DNA of 64,000 nucleotides from CBDBBY01 sp965203215. Its GTDB lineage: Bacteria; Pseudomonadota; Alphaproteobacteria; Rhodobacterales; Rhodobacteraceae. Position 1 is the stretch's first letter, and every line of letters begins with the position of its first letter. Location of the stretch: assembly GCA_965203215.1 (NCBI GenBank), contig CBDBBY010000001.1, forward strand, positions 1,302,001 to 1,366,000, read 5' to 3'. A program made the position numbers and the translations under genes. This document shows positions 25,995 to 35,686 of this stretch, piece by piece. The notes beneath the pieces are model-generated. The model was not told where the DNA came from and made no database searches. It saw only the letters and a list, made by a program, of their open reading frames with translations.

Positions 25995-27647
25995 CTATCG
26001 CTTTGTTGCGATCAACGCTTCGAACGGGCGCAATTCGACTTTGCCCTCTATCGCCTCGCCACCCCTGTCTGCGACCACCGGCGACCAAGTACCGTCCGGC
26101 AGATCAAGCTGCGTCCGGGCGGATCCGAAATTGAACGCGCAAAAGGCTGTCCCGCTCCCGTTCCTAATGAACGACAGCGTCTCTCCATCGCAAGCAATGC
26201 CAGACAGACTTCCGTACTTGAGGACAGAGTATTTTTTTCGCAGGGCAAGGATCTCGCGGTAATGGTTCAATATTGAATCCTCGGCCCCATCCTGCTCCGA
26301 CACCGCCAATGCGCGATGTTCGTCCGGAACCGGCAACCACGGATTTTCGGAGCTAAATCCACCGTTCGGCTCCGCGCGGTCCCAAACCATCGGAGTTCGA
26401 CATCCGTCGCGCCCCTTGAATTTCGGCCAGAACTCAATGCCGTACGGGTCTCGCAAATCCTCGAACTTTAGCATCGCTTCAGGCAACCCCAACTCTTCGC
26501 CCTGATAAACGCAAGCAGAACCGCGCATGCATACGAGAAGCGTTGCGAACATCTTCAATTTTTCAGCACTCAGGCTCCAACGTGAAGCGTGTCTCTGAAC
26601 GTCGTGGTTGGAGAACGCCCAGCTGATCCACCCGCCCTGCGCGACGTCTTCAGCCTTTTGCAAAGTCTCTGCGACTCTTTGCGCTGACGGCTGCCCGCCG
26701 GACAGAAATTCGAATGAATAGCACATGTGGACTCGTGACGAGCCTTCGGTGTACTCGCCGCTGATCTCGAGGCCGCGTTGGGCATCGCCTACCTCACCCA
26801 AGATCACTCGAGCGGAATAATTTTCGAACGTTGTTCTTAGGCGCTCAAGAAACTTGAGGTTCTCCGGGCGATTCTTGTCATAGACGTGCAGTTGAAAATT
26901 ATACGGATTTACCTCCGGAGCAATTGAATCATTTCGCAGGTCCGCGGACAGAGGCGGGTTGGACCTGAATTGCCGATCGCAAAAGTAAAAATTGATCGTA
27001 TCCAGCCTGAATCCGTCGACTCCCAAATCAAGCCAAAATTCGGCGATTTCGAGAAGCGCGTCCTGGACATCGGGATTGTGAAAATTCAAATCCGGCTGCG
27101 ACGAAAGGAAATTGTGCAGATAGTATTGCCGACGAATGCTGCTCCAAGACCAAGCGGGACCGCCGAATACTGAAAGCCAGTTGTTCGGAGGCAGGCCGTC
27201 TGGAGACGGATCGGCCCACACGTACCAGTCCGCTTTCGAGTTCGTTCGAGATTGGCCGCTCTCGCGAAACCATGGATGCTGGTCGGATGTGTGGCTCAAG
27301 GCGAGATCAAGCATGATCTTCAGCCCAAGGCCGTGCGCCTCGCGCAGCAATTCGGTGAAATCCGAAAGTGTCCCGAATTCCGGCGCGATGCTCCGGTAAT
27401 CCGAGACGTCGTATCCGAAATCCTTCATCGGCGATTTGAATATCGGCGAAATCCAAACCGCATCGACCCCGAGGCTTGCGATGTAAGGCAGCCTGGAAGT
27501 GATTCCGCGCAGGTCGCCGATGCCGTCAGCATTCGAGTCCTGATACGATCTTGGGTAAATCTGGTAGACGATCGCTCCGCGCCACCATTCATCGCTTCCG
27601 ACCGCATTGCGCGGGTATGCGATCGTTTCAGCCACAATTTGCTCCAT
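25995..27647 (-). CDS. aglA: Alpha-glucosidase, GH13 family
   Basis: A 550-residue cytoplasmic glycoside hydrolase. The GH13 conserved regions are present: WWRGAIVYQIYPRSYQDSNADG at the start, LDLALSHTSDQHPWF (region I), GFRLDTINFYF with the nucleophile Asp (II), VILGEVGD with the acid/base Glu (III) and FSNHDVQRHASRW (IV). Members with this pattern hydrolyse maltose, sucrose, trehalose-like and other small alpha-glucosides. There is no signal peptide, so substrates must be imported by AglEFGK. It sits between the permease gene aglG (seven-base gap) and aglK. Confidence 0.9.
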   Translation of the reverse strand: MEQIVAETIAYPRNAVGSDEWWRGAIVYQIYPRSYQDSNADGIGDLRGITSRLPYIASLGVDAVWISPIFKSPMKDFGYDVSDYRSIAPEFGTLSDFTELLREAHGLGLKIMLDLALSHTSDQHPWFRESGQSRTNSKADWYVWADPSPDGLPPNNWLSVFGGPAWSWSSIRRQYYLHNFLSSQPDLNFHNPDVQDALLEIAEFWLDLGVDGFRLDTINFYFCDRQFRSNPPLSADLRNDSIAPEVNPYNFQLHVYDKNRPENLKFLERLRTTFENYSARVILGEVGDAQRGLEISGEYTEGSSRVHMCYSFEFLSGGQPSAQRVAETLQKAEDVAQGGWISWAFSNHDVQRHASRWSLSAEKLKMFATLLVCMRGSACVYQGEELGLPEAMLKFEDLRDPYGIEFWPKFKGRDGCRTPMVWDRAEPNGGFSSENPWLPVPDEHRALAVSEQDGAEDSILNHYREILALRKKYSVLKYGSLSGIACDGETLSFIRNGSGTAFCAFNFGSARTQLDLPDGTWSPVVADRGGEAIEGKVELRPFEALIATKR

Positions 27648-27654
27648 GCCTGCT

Positions 27655-28791
27655 TCACCCGCCCTTTACTGAACCCGCGAGAAGACCTCGGACCAAATAT
27701 TTTTGCATGGTGAAGAACACGATCAACGGCACGACGATGCTTACGAATGCGGACGCAGCCAAAATCTCCCAGTCTCCCCCGCGCGAACCGAGCAATTCTC
27801 GCAACCTTCCGGTCATGACGAGCTGCTGTTCGTTGACGCCTAGGAACACGGTCGCGACGAGGAGGTCGTTCCAGACCCAAAGAAACTGGAAGATGGCGAA
27901 ACTCGCTAGAGCCGGGAACGAAAGCGGCAGCACGATGCGCCGGAAAATCTCGAAATCCGTCGCGCCATCAACCCTTGCGGATTCGATGACTTCTTTCGGC
28001 AGGCCGGCGATGTAATTTCGAAGCAGGTATATGGCCAGCGGCAGGCCGAAGCCGGTATGGGCCAGCCAAATCCCCATGTAGCTCTTGCCGAACCCGATAT
28101 CGTTGTGGAGGCTGAGCAGCGGAATGAGAGCCAGCTGGAGCGGCACCACCAGCAGACCGACCACGGTCGCGATCAGCAACGACCTGCCGGGAAACTCCAT
28201 CCATGCGAGCGCGTAGGCGGCGAAGGCCGCTACAAGTATCGGTATAATGGTAGCCGGGATCGTCACCGAAAAAGTATTGATGAACGATCGGCCCAAGCCT
28301 TCGGAAAACAATACCGTTTCGTAATTCTCCAATGTGAAGCGCGGCGGTTCGACGGTCGTCGCGAATATTCGCACGCCCCTGCTCCCTCCGAACGGCTCCG
28401 GAGAAGTGATTCTGTAATCCCCGTTATCCTGAACCGACATCTCCCTGCCCTTTGACATTTCGCCGGTTTCGCCCGGCAGAAAATCGGTGGGCGCCCGGGA
28501 CGAGACGCCGAAGGCGATCACCCGGCCTTCGCCGCTCTCGAAGATGTTCCCCGAAATGACGAAGAGGTCTCCTTCCTCGTACTGCTCCTCGGGGAGTTCG
28601 GATCGCACTATGATGTTTTGTTCGGACGCGAACAGCGCTTTCCACCACCCGCTCGTCGTGATTTGATCGCGGTCCCTGAACGACGAGACGAGAAGTCCGA
28701 AGGTGGGGACCGCCCAAAGCAGGACCAAGAAAATGACCGACAAGTTTACGGCCCAAACCAGCCCCGGACGCGTTCCTGCAATGTTGTCCAT
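27655..28791 (-). CDS. aglG: Alpha-glucoside ABC transporter permease
   Basis: A 378-residue MalG-type permease. The first membrane span is near residues 12-34, followed by a long periplasmic loop (about 35-150) characteristic of AglG, then five more spans. The coupling-loop EAA motif appears as EVIESARVDGATDFEIFRRIVLPLSFPAL, which contacts AglK. It forms the channel with AglF. There are 12 bases between the aglF stop and its ATG, so it is in the same transcript. Confidence 0.88.
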   Translation of the reverse strand: MDNIAGTRPGLVWAVNLSVIFLVLLWAVPTFGLLVSSFRDRDQITTSGWWKALFASEQNIIVRSELPEEQYEEGDLFVISGNIFESGEGRVIAFGVSSRAPTDFLPGETGEMSKGREMSVQDNGDYRITSPEPFGGSRGVRIFATTVEPPRFTLENYETVLFSEGLGRSFINTFSVTIPATIIPILVAAFAAYALAWMEFPGRSLLIATVVGLLVVPLQLALIPLLSLHNDIGFGKSYMGIWLAHTGFGLPLAIYLLRNYIAGLPKEVIESARVDGATDFEIFRRIVLPLSFPALASFAIFQFLWVWNDLLVATVFLGVNEQQLVMTGRLRELLGSRGGDWEILAASAFVSIVVPLIVFFTMQKYLVRGLLAGSVKGG

Positions 28792-28803
28792 GATGATTCG
28801 TTC

Positions 28804-29796
28804 CTATCGCAGTTCTGCGCGGGCGTTCCTGATGTTCCAGATCATGATCGGCGTCACCAAAACCATGATCACGAGCGCAACGGTCGATGCCCGTCCCATG
28901 TCGTTGCCGCGGAACATCCAATCGAACATCAGGTTCGCCAGAACCTGAGATCCCCACTGGCCGTTGGTCATGGCCAGAACGATGTCGAAAACCTTCAAGA
29001 CTAGAATGGTGATCGTGGTCCACACGACCGCGATCGTTCCCCAGATTTGGGGAACCTTGATTCGGAAGAATATCTGGAACGGGCTTGCGCCGTCCAAAAT
29101 TGCCGCTTCAATCGTTTCTTCCGGGATGCCCCTCAGCGCAGCCGACAGAATGACCATCGCGAAGCCGGTTTGAATCCAGACCAGAACGACCATCAGGAAG
29201 AAGTTGTTCCATGGTATGATCGTCAGCCACGCCTTTGCTTCGCCGGATAGAGCAACGACCATCGCGTTGATCAGCCCGATTTCCGCGGCGCCGTCCCCTC
29301 GGTAGTCGTATATGAATTTCCAGATCACGGCGGCACCGATGAATGAAATTGCCATCGGCATGAAAATCATCGATTTTGCGAAATTGCCCCAGAATATCCT
29401 GTCTGTAAGTGCTGCCGCGACCAAGCCGAAGAATGTCGAGGCGGCGGGAACGACGATCAGCCATAGGATGTTGTTCCGCATCGATTCGAGGAACTTGTCG
29501 TCCCCCAGCAGCCATCGATAGTTGTCCAGTCCGACGAATTCGTCTCCGCTGGCGTTGTGAAGCGAAAGCCAAACCGAACTGACGACCGGATATACAAGGT
29601 AAGCAGACAGGAAAATAATGGCGGGCCCCATGAAGAGCCACGGCCGCACCGCCGACGCGCGGTTGATATTCCGGCTGGCATTCGGGCCCCTCGCAGGGAG
29701 AATCGCGTCGAGCAGGTAATTCGAAAAGTAAAAGTAGGTGACGCAAGCGAACACCCCGACGATGATCGTAGCAAGCGCTCCCAATACTTGAATCAC
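28804..29796 (-). CDS. aglF: Alpha-glucoside ABC transporter permease
   Basis: A 330-residue MalF-type permease. Spans are predicted near 5-28, 50-72, 105-128, 140-160, 210-235 and 290-315, and the EAA motif reads EETIEAAILDGASPFQIFFRIKVPQI. RSMRN-type sequence before the third span (ESMRNNILWLI) is common in this family. It pairs with AglG to form the translocation pore for alpha-glucosides. It lies 93 bases after aglE, a wider gap than elsewhere in the operon. Confidence 0.88.
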   Translation of the reverse strand: MIQVLGALATIIVGVFACVTYFYFSNYLLDAILPARGPNASRNINRASAVRPWLFMGPAIIFLSAYLVYPVVSSVWLSLHNASGDEFVGLDNYRWLLGDDKFLESMRNNILWLIVVPAASTFFGLVAAALTDRIFWGNFAKSMIFMPMAISFIGAAVIWKFIYDYRGDGAAEIGLINAMVVALSGEAKAWLTIIPWNNFFLMVVLVWIQTGFAMVILSAALRGIPEETIEAAILDGASPFQIFFRIKVPQIWGTIAVVWTTITILVLKVFDIVLAMTNGQWGSQVLANLMFDWMFRGNDMGRASTVALVIMVLVTPIMIWNIRNARAELR

Positions 29797-29889
29797 TACA
29801 TTCCCTCCCGAGTTCTCCGGATTGCCGGCGGGCTTTCCGATGCGGCCCGCCCTTCCAGCCGAAGGACGGGCCGCGCATACCGGTAGTTG

Positions 29890-31242
29890 TTACTTGAGCG
29901 TGTCCCAAGTTCCTTGAATGGTGTCCGCAACATCCTGAGCCGACTCGCCGCCGACGTAATCCACCATGCCGGTCCAGAATGCGCCCGCTCCGATCGCGCC
30001 GGGCATCAGATCGGAACCGTCGAACCGGAAGGTCGTTGCGCTGAGCAGGATTTCACCCATCGCGCGGAGCGTCGGATCGCCGTATGCGTCCCGGTTCACT
30101 CCGGTATGCGGAGTAAGGAAACCGCTTTGCGCCATCCAAACTTCATGGGCGATCGGCGATTTGAGGAATTCCATGAACGCTCTTGCGCCTTCTGAATCCT
30201 TGGTGATGCCGAACAATGTGCCTGCTCCGAGCACGGGCCGTCCGAGATCCATGCTTTCGTACGCAGGGAAATAGAAGAAATCCGCATCCTCGCCGATGAC
30301 TACGCCTTCCGGGAAGAAGGACGGAATGAACGAAGCTTGGCGGTGCATGTAGCACTGCGGGGGAGATGCGAACATGCCAGCCGGGCTGTCTCTGAAGTCG
30401 ATCGACGCAACCGCGCCGCCGCCGCCAGCAACGTAGTCGTCGTTCCGAGCGAAATAGCCGAACTCATCAATTGCGTTGACCACGCGCGGGTCGCCGAAGC
30501 CCATCTCATTGGACACCCAGGCATCATAGACCTCCGGCGGCTGAGTCCGCAGCATCATGTCCTCAACCCAGTCGGTCGCCGGCCACCCCGTTGCTCCGCC
30601 GGAACCGATTCCGATGCACCACGGAGTTTCACCATCGGCAACCATTTGATCCGTCAATGCCTTGAGTTCTTCCATCGTCTCGGGCACTTCGTATCCGGCA
30701 TCCTCGAAGTTTTCCGGCACGTACCAAACGAGCGACTTCACATCGACCTTGTAGAAGAAACCGTAGAGTTCGCTGTTGCCGTCAGGTCCGGGATACGATC
30801 CGAGATCGACCCAAGACTGTCCGGCCGCATAGTTTTCGCGAATCCAATTGGCCGTTTCGTCCCCGAGCGGCGCAAGCAGCCCCTTGCCAGCCAAATCCGC
30901 TGCAAGGCCTGGTTGAGGGAACACGGCAATGTTCGGCGGCGACCCGGCTTCGGTATCGATGACGATTTGAAGTTCAAAGCTGTCCGAGCCGGAGTACTCG
31001 ACATTGGCCCCTGTCGCCGCTTCGAAATACGCGATGACTGACTCGACGAGTGCCTTGTCCGGGCCAAGCCAAGGACCGAACACCGTGACCGTTTCGCCCG
31101 ACAGATCCATTGACTTGAGCTCGTCGTAACTCGCCCAGTTGTATGTAGGATCGGCGTCCGGTTCGAACATGAGATCCTGCGCGTTCGCGGCGACACCGGC
31201 CAACGCAACGCCAGCCGCCCCCGCAAAGAGTGATAGTTTCAT
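29890..31242 (-). CDS. aglE: Alpha-glucoside-binding periplasmic protein
   Basis: A 450-residue extracellular solute-binding protein. Its signal peptide (MKLSLFAGAAGVALAGVAANAQ) is cleaved near residue 22. The body has the layout of sugar-binding family 1 proteins, including VFGPWLGPDKALVESVIAYFE and a conserved TPWCIGIGSGGATGWPATDWVED segment typical of AglE. It captures the disaccharide for AglFGK. ATG 31242 has AGGGGA upstream; the longer frame to 31332 would pass through the operator. It is the first gene of the transport operon. Confidence 0.9.
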   Translation of the reverse strand: MKLSLFAGAAGVALAGVAANAQDLMFEPDADPTYNWASYDELKSMDLSGETVTVFGPWLGPDKALVESVIAYFEAATGANVEYSGSDSFELQIVIDTEAGSPPNIAVFPQPGLAADLAGKGLLAPLGDETANWIRENYAAGQSWVDLGSYPGPDGNSELYGFFYKVDVKSLVWYVPENFEDAGYEVPETMEELKALTDQMVADGETPWCIGIGSGGATGWPATDWVEDMMLRTQPPEVYDAWVSNEMGFGDPRVVNAIDEFGYFARNDDYVAGGGGAVASIDFRDSPAGMFASPPQCYMHRQASFIPSFFPEGVVIGEDADFFYFPAYESMDLGRPVLGAGTLFGITKDSEGARAFMEFLKSPIAHEVWMAQSGFLTPHTGVNRDAYGDPTLRAMGEILLSATTFRFDGSDLMPGAIGAGAFWTGMVDYVGGESAQDVADTIQGTWDTLK

Positions 31243-31305
31243 AAAGGATTCCCCTTCCTGGTCATTTCTGACGCCTCGTGCTCCGCCTTGAAGCCGGATC
31301 ACGGA

Positions 31306-31352
31306 TTCAAAGCGCTTTGAACGCTTGTGCATGACCGAGCTTATGGTGTCAA
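31306..31352 (-). promoter_or_regulatory. agl promoter with LacI-type operator
   Basis: A perfect -35 box TTGACA lies at 31347-31352 (minus strand). About 26 bases downstream is the perfect 16-bp palindrome TTCAAAGCGCTTTGAA (31306-31321), 64 bases before the aglE ATG. The symmetric CG-type centre (GCGC) is classic for LacI-family operators, and AglR is encoded 1.7 kb away. The -10 is poorly matched. The position suggests repression by blocking RNA polymerase escape. Confidence 0.6.
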
Positions 31353-31407
31353 TAAAGCAATTTTGCCGACATGCCGGCTTCAGCCGACAATCCCTATTCT
31401 TGTCCCG

Positions 31408-32607
31408 CTATGCGGCGCCGAACATTCGGTCTGACTGCGTGAATTTGATCGGAAGTGATACCGGTCCTGTGTTGCCGCTATCGGGAAGCCATTTCGCCGC
31501 GCCGTTCATCTCCGGATGCCGAATACGCTGCGCGAGCAGTTTGAGCGCTTCCGCCATGTCGATCCTCGCAACAGGCGATCCGATGCAATGATGCTTGCCC
31601 GCGCCGAAACCGAAGTGCGGGCGACGCTCGGCAAAAATATCCATGCCCTCCGAGAACACAGTGGGGTCGGTGCCCGCAGACTCGGAAAACAGGTGTATCG
31701 TGGTGCCTTTGGCCAAACGCAAGCCCTTGAATTCAAAATCCTCGATCGCTTCGCGGGTGACCCATGTAATGGTCGGTCTCAGTCGCATGACCTCGTCGAC
31801 GGATTTGCGCGCCAGATCGGGCCTTTCGCTGAGCATCTCCCATTGCGATGGGTGTTCGATAAACAAGTGCATCGCGAAACCCAACTGATTTCGAGTCGTA
31901 TCGATGCCCCCGAAAATCAGCAGAACGATCATGTCCCGCAGTTCCTGGTCGCTGAACGCATCCTTGTTTTGATTCGCCTTGATCAAGTCTCCGATGAAAT
32001 CGCTCTTCGGATTCACCTTGCTGGAATAGACAATTGATTCCGCATGCCGGAACAGCCCGGCCGTCGCTTCGTCAACGATTTCTTCATCACGATTGTAAGT
32101 GACTCCAAGCGCCAATCCCATCTTGGAGGTCAAGTCTGAAAGCTCGCGCCATTGATCATCCGGCATGCCCATCAGCAAACAGATGACTTTCGAAGCGTAA
32201 GGTTCCGCGAATTCCTTCAAGAAATCGCAGCGGCCGCGACGCTCGAATGCGGAGATCAACTGGTCGGCAATATTCTGAAATTCAGGCACGAAAGAAGACA
32301 CGCGTTGAGGAACGAATGCAGGCTGCGCAAGCCGGCGCAATCGCGCATGGTCCTCGCCCTCCAAGTTCAGCATGATGCGCTTCCACCACTTCGCCCAGAT
32401 TCCGAAGGCGCCGCAGTGGTCCGGCCATTTGTAAGACCCCTGCCTCAGCGACGGGTGCAAAAGCAGCGACCTCATTTCCTCGTACCGGAGCACGGCAATT
32501 CCGTACGGCGTTCTCGCGTACCAGGATTTTTGCCGCGCATCCCGCACCTCGCACGAGCGAATCGAGAAATCGGAAGCCGATGGATCTATGAACGGAATTT
32601 CTTCCAT
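31408..32607 (-). CDS. Cytochrome P450
   Basis: A class I bacterial P450 of about 399 residues. The haem-binding loop is FGFGAGKHHCIGSPVAR with the thiolate Cys, the oxygen-activating I-helix motif is FGGIDTTRNQ, and the K-helix ExxR is EVMR. It would hydroxylate an unknown small molecule and need a ferredoxin and reductase that are not encoded nearby. ATG 32607 is preferred; a TTG at 32685 would add 26 residues. It lies upstream of aglE on the same strand but is separated by 165 bases containing the agl promoter, so it is not obviously part of the sugar operon. Confidence 0.88.
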   Translation of the reverse strand: MEEIPFIDPSASDFSIRSCEVRDARQKSWYARTPYGIAVLRYEEMRSLLLHPSLRQGSYKWPDHCGAFGIWAKWWKRIMLNLEGEDHARLRRLAQPAFVPQRVSSFVPEFQNIADQLISAFERRGRCDFLKEFAEPYASKVICLLMGMPDDQWRELSDLTSKMGLALGVTYNRDEEIVDEATAGLFRHAESIVYSSKVNPKSDFIGDLIKANQNKDAFSDQELRDMIVLLIFGGIDTTRNQLGFAMHLFIEHPSQWEMLSERPDLARKSVDEVMRLRPTITWVTREAIEDFEFKGLRLAKGTTIHLFSESAGTDPTVFSEGMDIFAERRPHFGFGAGKHHCIGSPVARIDMAEALKLLAQRIRHPEMNGAAKWLPDSGNTGPVSLPIKFTQSDRMFGAA

Positions 32608-32854
32608 CAGAACATGCTCACTGCCAAACGCGCAACCCGCGTTGATAACCGACCGCGCTGCCGAAGTATAAGATTCAATGATCAAACGGCAATCTGGGAT
32701 ATGAACTGCAACGCAAACCGGTTCGATTCTTGTTCAAGAGCGCGAATCTCTGTTAGCAAAAGCTGAAGTGGGCCAATACCGCGCTGAGTCCGGGAGCGAA
32801 GTTGACTTGCACCCATGATGTTGCGGTAAAAATGCGGTCGCGACTCCGGTTGTC

Positions 32855-32870
32855 TCCAATTGCAGTTGGA
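32855..32870. promoter_or_regulatory. Near-palindrome upstream of aglR
   Basis: TCCAATTGCAGTTGGA is a 16-bp dyad with a single mismatched pair, about 90 bases before the aglR start. It differs from the agl operator at 31306-31321, so it may bind another regulator or be chance. Confidence 0.25.
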
Positions 32871-32960
32871 AGCAGCATTCGTTGACGATTACAGATAAAT
32901 TGCTACCAGAACCGGAGCTTTCGCTCTATCGAGATCGGAAAAACCAAGAACGCTTTTGCA

Positions 32961-34082
32961 ATGAACCTGAAAAACCTTTCGAGCATTCTGGGCATTTCGC
33001 AGACGACGATCAGTCGGGCTTTGAACGGCTATCCCGAGGTGAACGAGGGCACGCGGACACGCATTCTCGAAGCAGCGAAAAAATTCAACTACAGGCCTAA
33101 TCTGAACGCGACTCGGCTTGCGACCGGACGCTCCATGGCAATCGGGCATGTAATTCCGCTGTCGTCAAAGAAGGAAATGGTGAATCCCGTATTTTCGGAC
33201 TTTTTTGCCGGGGTCGGCGAAGCCTGCGGACGCCAGGGATATGATCTGTTGCTTTCCGTAGTGGACGACAAGGATCACGAGCGTGCTTACAGAGAACTGG
33301 CCGAGCGCGGAGCGGTCGACGGATTGATCGTGCAATTTCCGGCGGTTACCGATCTCAGAATCAAAATTCTCAACGAGATCGGAATTCCATTCGTCGTCCA
33401 CGGCAGATCCCTGAACGAGTCCTCGGACTATTCGTGGCTTGACATCAACAATACCGCCGCGTTCCACCGCGCGACAAACCACCTCCTTGACCAAGGACAC
33501 GCTCGAATCGCGCTTATCAACGGAGACGAGTCTTTGGACTTCGCCGCCAGAAGAAAGCAAGGATACGAAGCAGCTCTACTTGAGCGCGGGATCATGCCCA
33601 ATCCGGAGTTCATGAGATCTGGCCGAATGACAGAGTCCTCCGGCCAAATCGCCGCATCCGAAATGATGCGCCTGCGCCCTTGCCCCACAGCGTACCTGAC
33701 TTCATCAATCCTGACCGCAATCGGCGTTCGGCAGGCGGTCCACGAAGCCGGATACAAACTCGGCCACGACATTTCCATCGTTACGCATGACGACGACTTG
33801 TCCTATTTGAAGAATTCGGGGGAAGTCCCGCAATTTACCGCGACGCGATCTTCCGTAAGGGATGCGGGCCGACGCTGCGCCGACATCCTTCTCGAACTGA
33901 TACGGAATCCGGCCTCGGAGCCGATTTGTGAATTGTGGGAAGTCGAACTATTGGTAGGCGAATCCACCGGTGCGAAATCCGAAGCCTCGGAACCGAGTGA
34001 AACCGGGGGACCCAGTCTTCCATTTCGAAAATCGCAGCAGAAGCCGACTGGTTTCAATATTGAAGATCCATTGATGCAGTAA
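32961..34082 (+). CDS. aglR: LacI-family repressor of alpha-glucoside use
   Basis: A 373-residue LacI regulator: helix-turn-helix and hinge MNLKNLSSILGISQTTISRALNGYPEVNE at the N-terminus, then an effector-binding domain with DGLIVQFPAV, SWLDINNTAAFHRATNHLLDQGH and FAARRKQGYEAALLE. The position, divergent from the agl transport genes and followed by a glucokinase, matches AglR of rhizobia and Rhodobacter relatives. It probably binds the palindrome before aglE and is released by an alpha-glucoside. A hydrophilic C-terminal tail of about 30 residues extends past the usual domain. Confidence 0.85.
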   Translation: MNLKNLSSILGISQTTISRALNGYPEVNEGTRTRILEAAKKFNYRPNLNATRLATGRSMAIGHVIPLSSKKEMVNPVFSDFFAGVGEACGRQGYDLLLSVVDDKDHERAYRELAERGAVDGLIVQFPAVTDLRIKILNEIGIPFVVHGRSLNESSDYSWLDINNTAAFHRATNHLLDQGHARIALINGDESLDFAARRKQGYEAALLERGIMPNPEFMRSGRMTESSGQIAASEMMRLRPCPTAYLTSSILTAIGVRQAVHEAGYKLGHDISIVTHDDDLSYLKNSGEVPQFTATRSSVRDAGRRCADILLELIRNPASEPICELWEVELLVGESTGAKSEASEPSETGGPSLPFRKSQQKPTGFNIEDPLMQ

Positions 34083-34156
34083 CAAAATGAAAAAAGATTT
34101 GCTTTCACTGTTGCCGCGAATTTTCAGTGGCTCGCTCTTCGGAATCGTTCAGTCGA

Positions 34157-35122
34157 ATGTCTGATCAGACGCGCGGAAAATCAGCGCTGGTCGCGGACAT
34201 TGGAGGCACCAACACGCGCCTGGCGCTGGCTTCCAATGGCGGTCTGGAGATCAACTCGATCCAGAAATACCGAAACCATGAATTCAGCAGCTTCCACGAT
34301 GCGCTCGAAAGGTACTTAGATTCTGGTCCCGGCGCTGAAGTGACGGCCATTTGCATAGCCGTAGCTGGTCCCGTCAGCGACGGCTTCGCTTCGCTGACCA
34401 ACTGCGATTGGTCCATATGCGCGAAAGCGATCAGCGAACTCACGAGCATCGGCAGCGTCTTCGTCATCAACGACATGCAGGCGCTGGGTCATTCGCTTGA
34501 ACAGGTCCGCTCGTCCGAAACTTACGATGTGATTTCCAAAAAATCCGAATCAGCGTCGACAACCAAGTTGGTCGTCAACATCGGAACCGGATTTAATTCG
34601 GCAATGGTCCTGAATTCAGCAAACGGGCCGCTTGTCGCTCCGTCAGAGTCAGGACATTCGAGCCTCCCCGTCGCAACGGACCGGCAATTCGAACTGCTCA
34701 AAGCATTGCAGGAGGACTCAGGGTTCACAAGTATCGAATGCGTTTTGTCAGGACGGGGAATCGAAGCATTGCATTCGTGGTTGAATGGCCAGCGGTCGGA
34801 CAACCTCAATGGCCCCAAAAACGACATGATTACGGCGAGCTTCGGGCGCGGTCCCGCCTTCGACGACACCGGTCGATTATTCGTTGAAATTTTGGGATCG
34901 GTAATAAGCAATCTTGCCCTTGTGCATCTGCCGTTCGGCGGAATTTACCTTGCTGGCAGCGTCGCTAAAGCCACTGCACGAGTTCTGAATCCCTTTGGCT
35001 TCACGGAGGCGTTTCTAGACAAAGGCCGTTTCAGTGAATTCATGGAACAATTTCCAGTTTCCGTCATAATGGATGATGACGCTCCGCTACACGGATGCGC
35101 TGAGTATACCAAAAATTATTAA
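34157..35122 (+). CDS. glk: Glucokinase
   Basis: Phosphorylates glucose with ATP to glucose-6-phosphate. The 321-residue protein is of the bacterial Glk family (not ROK): the phosphate-binding ADIGGTNTRLALA is at the N-terminus, CIAVAGPVSDG and LTNCDWSI follow, then NDMQALGHS, and VNIGTGFNSA and ESGHSSLP in the active-site region. GIYLAGSVAKA is the adenosine motif. The gene follows aglR by 74 bases and serves glucose released by AglA. ATG 34157 is chosen; GTG 34127 is possible but lacks a better site. Confidence 0.88.
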   Translation: MSDQTRGKSALVADIGGTNTRLALASNGGLEINSIQKYRNHEFSSFHDALERYLDSGPGAEVTAICIAVAGPVSDGFASLTNCDWSICAKAISELTSIGSVFVINDMQALGHSLEQVRSSETYDVISKKSESASTTKLVVNIGTGFNSAMVLNSANGPLVAPSESGHSSLPVATDRQFELLKALQEDSGFTSIECVLSGRGIEALHSWLNGQRSDNLNGPKNDMITASFGRGPAFDDTGRLFVEILGSVISNLALVHLPFGGIYLAGSVAKATARVLNPFGFTEAFLDKGRFSEFMEQFPVSVIMDDDAPLHGCAEYTKNY

Positions 35123-35686
35123 CTTCGATATCAATTTCTGATTCGTATCTGATTGACCTTGCAGAATAGAACGAAAAATGTCGTGTGCTACGGATCCTGA
35201 ATTATTCCGCCAGCAACTCCTTAAATCTTGATCTGTTCGGCATGAATTGGATACTGAAATCCGATATGCTTATGCAAGCAAAATCCATAGACATAAAAAT
35301 TCAACTACAGCCGTAATCTTGACCTTATAGGCGATTTTTCGGCTGAATGGGGATAACAATTCAATCATTCTTTTTTTATCCGATACCTAATTTGGTTTAT
35401 TGAGAAAGACTTGAAAAACGTACGATGCTCGTTTCCGAAGCTGTTACAGACACAAGGTTGGCAGTTCAGAATAAATAACTTCCCGGGAATCCAAGATTAA
35501 AGAAAGACGGTATTCAGGAACTCTTTCGGCTTTGGACGCGAAGAATACTGAAAGTTGAGATCACTGCATGTACAAGCCGTCTATCTAAATTATCTTTTTA
35601 CGGCTTAAAATTTGCTTGACAAGGTGTATTTTTTCGTATACACAAAGTTATGTGATTCTCAAATTCAGTAAATAGAGGGAAAAACA
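35123..35686. other. AT-rich spacer with a promoter region
   Basis: About 560 bases markedly richer in A and T than the surrounding genes, with no open frame of interest. The right end carries a promoter-like segment (35616-35644) with an inverted repeat. The shift in composition continues into the orphan gene at 35687 and suggests a transferred cassette. Confidence 0.5.
35616..35644 (+). promoter_or_regulatory. Promoter overlapped by a 20-bp inverted repeat
   Basis: A perfect -35 TTGACA (35616-35621) is followed after 17 bases by TACACA (or after 15 by TATACA). Within this spacer and -10 lies an inverted repeat, GTGTAT, eight bases, ATACAC (35624-35643). A repressor bound there would block the polymerase. 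It lies about 45 bases before the GTG start of the orphan gene. Confidence 0.5.
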
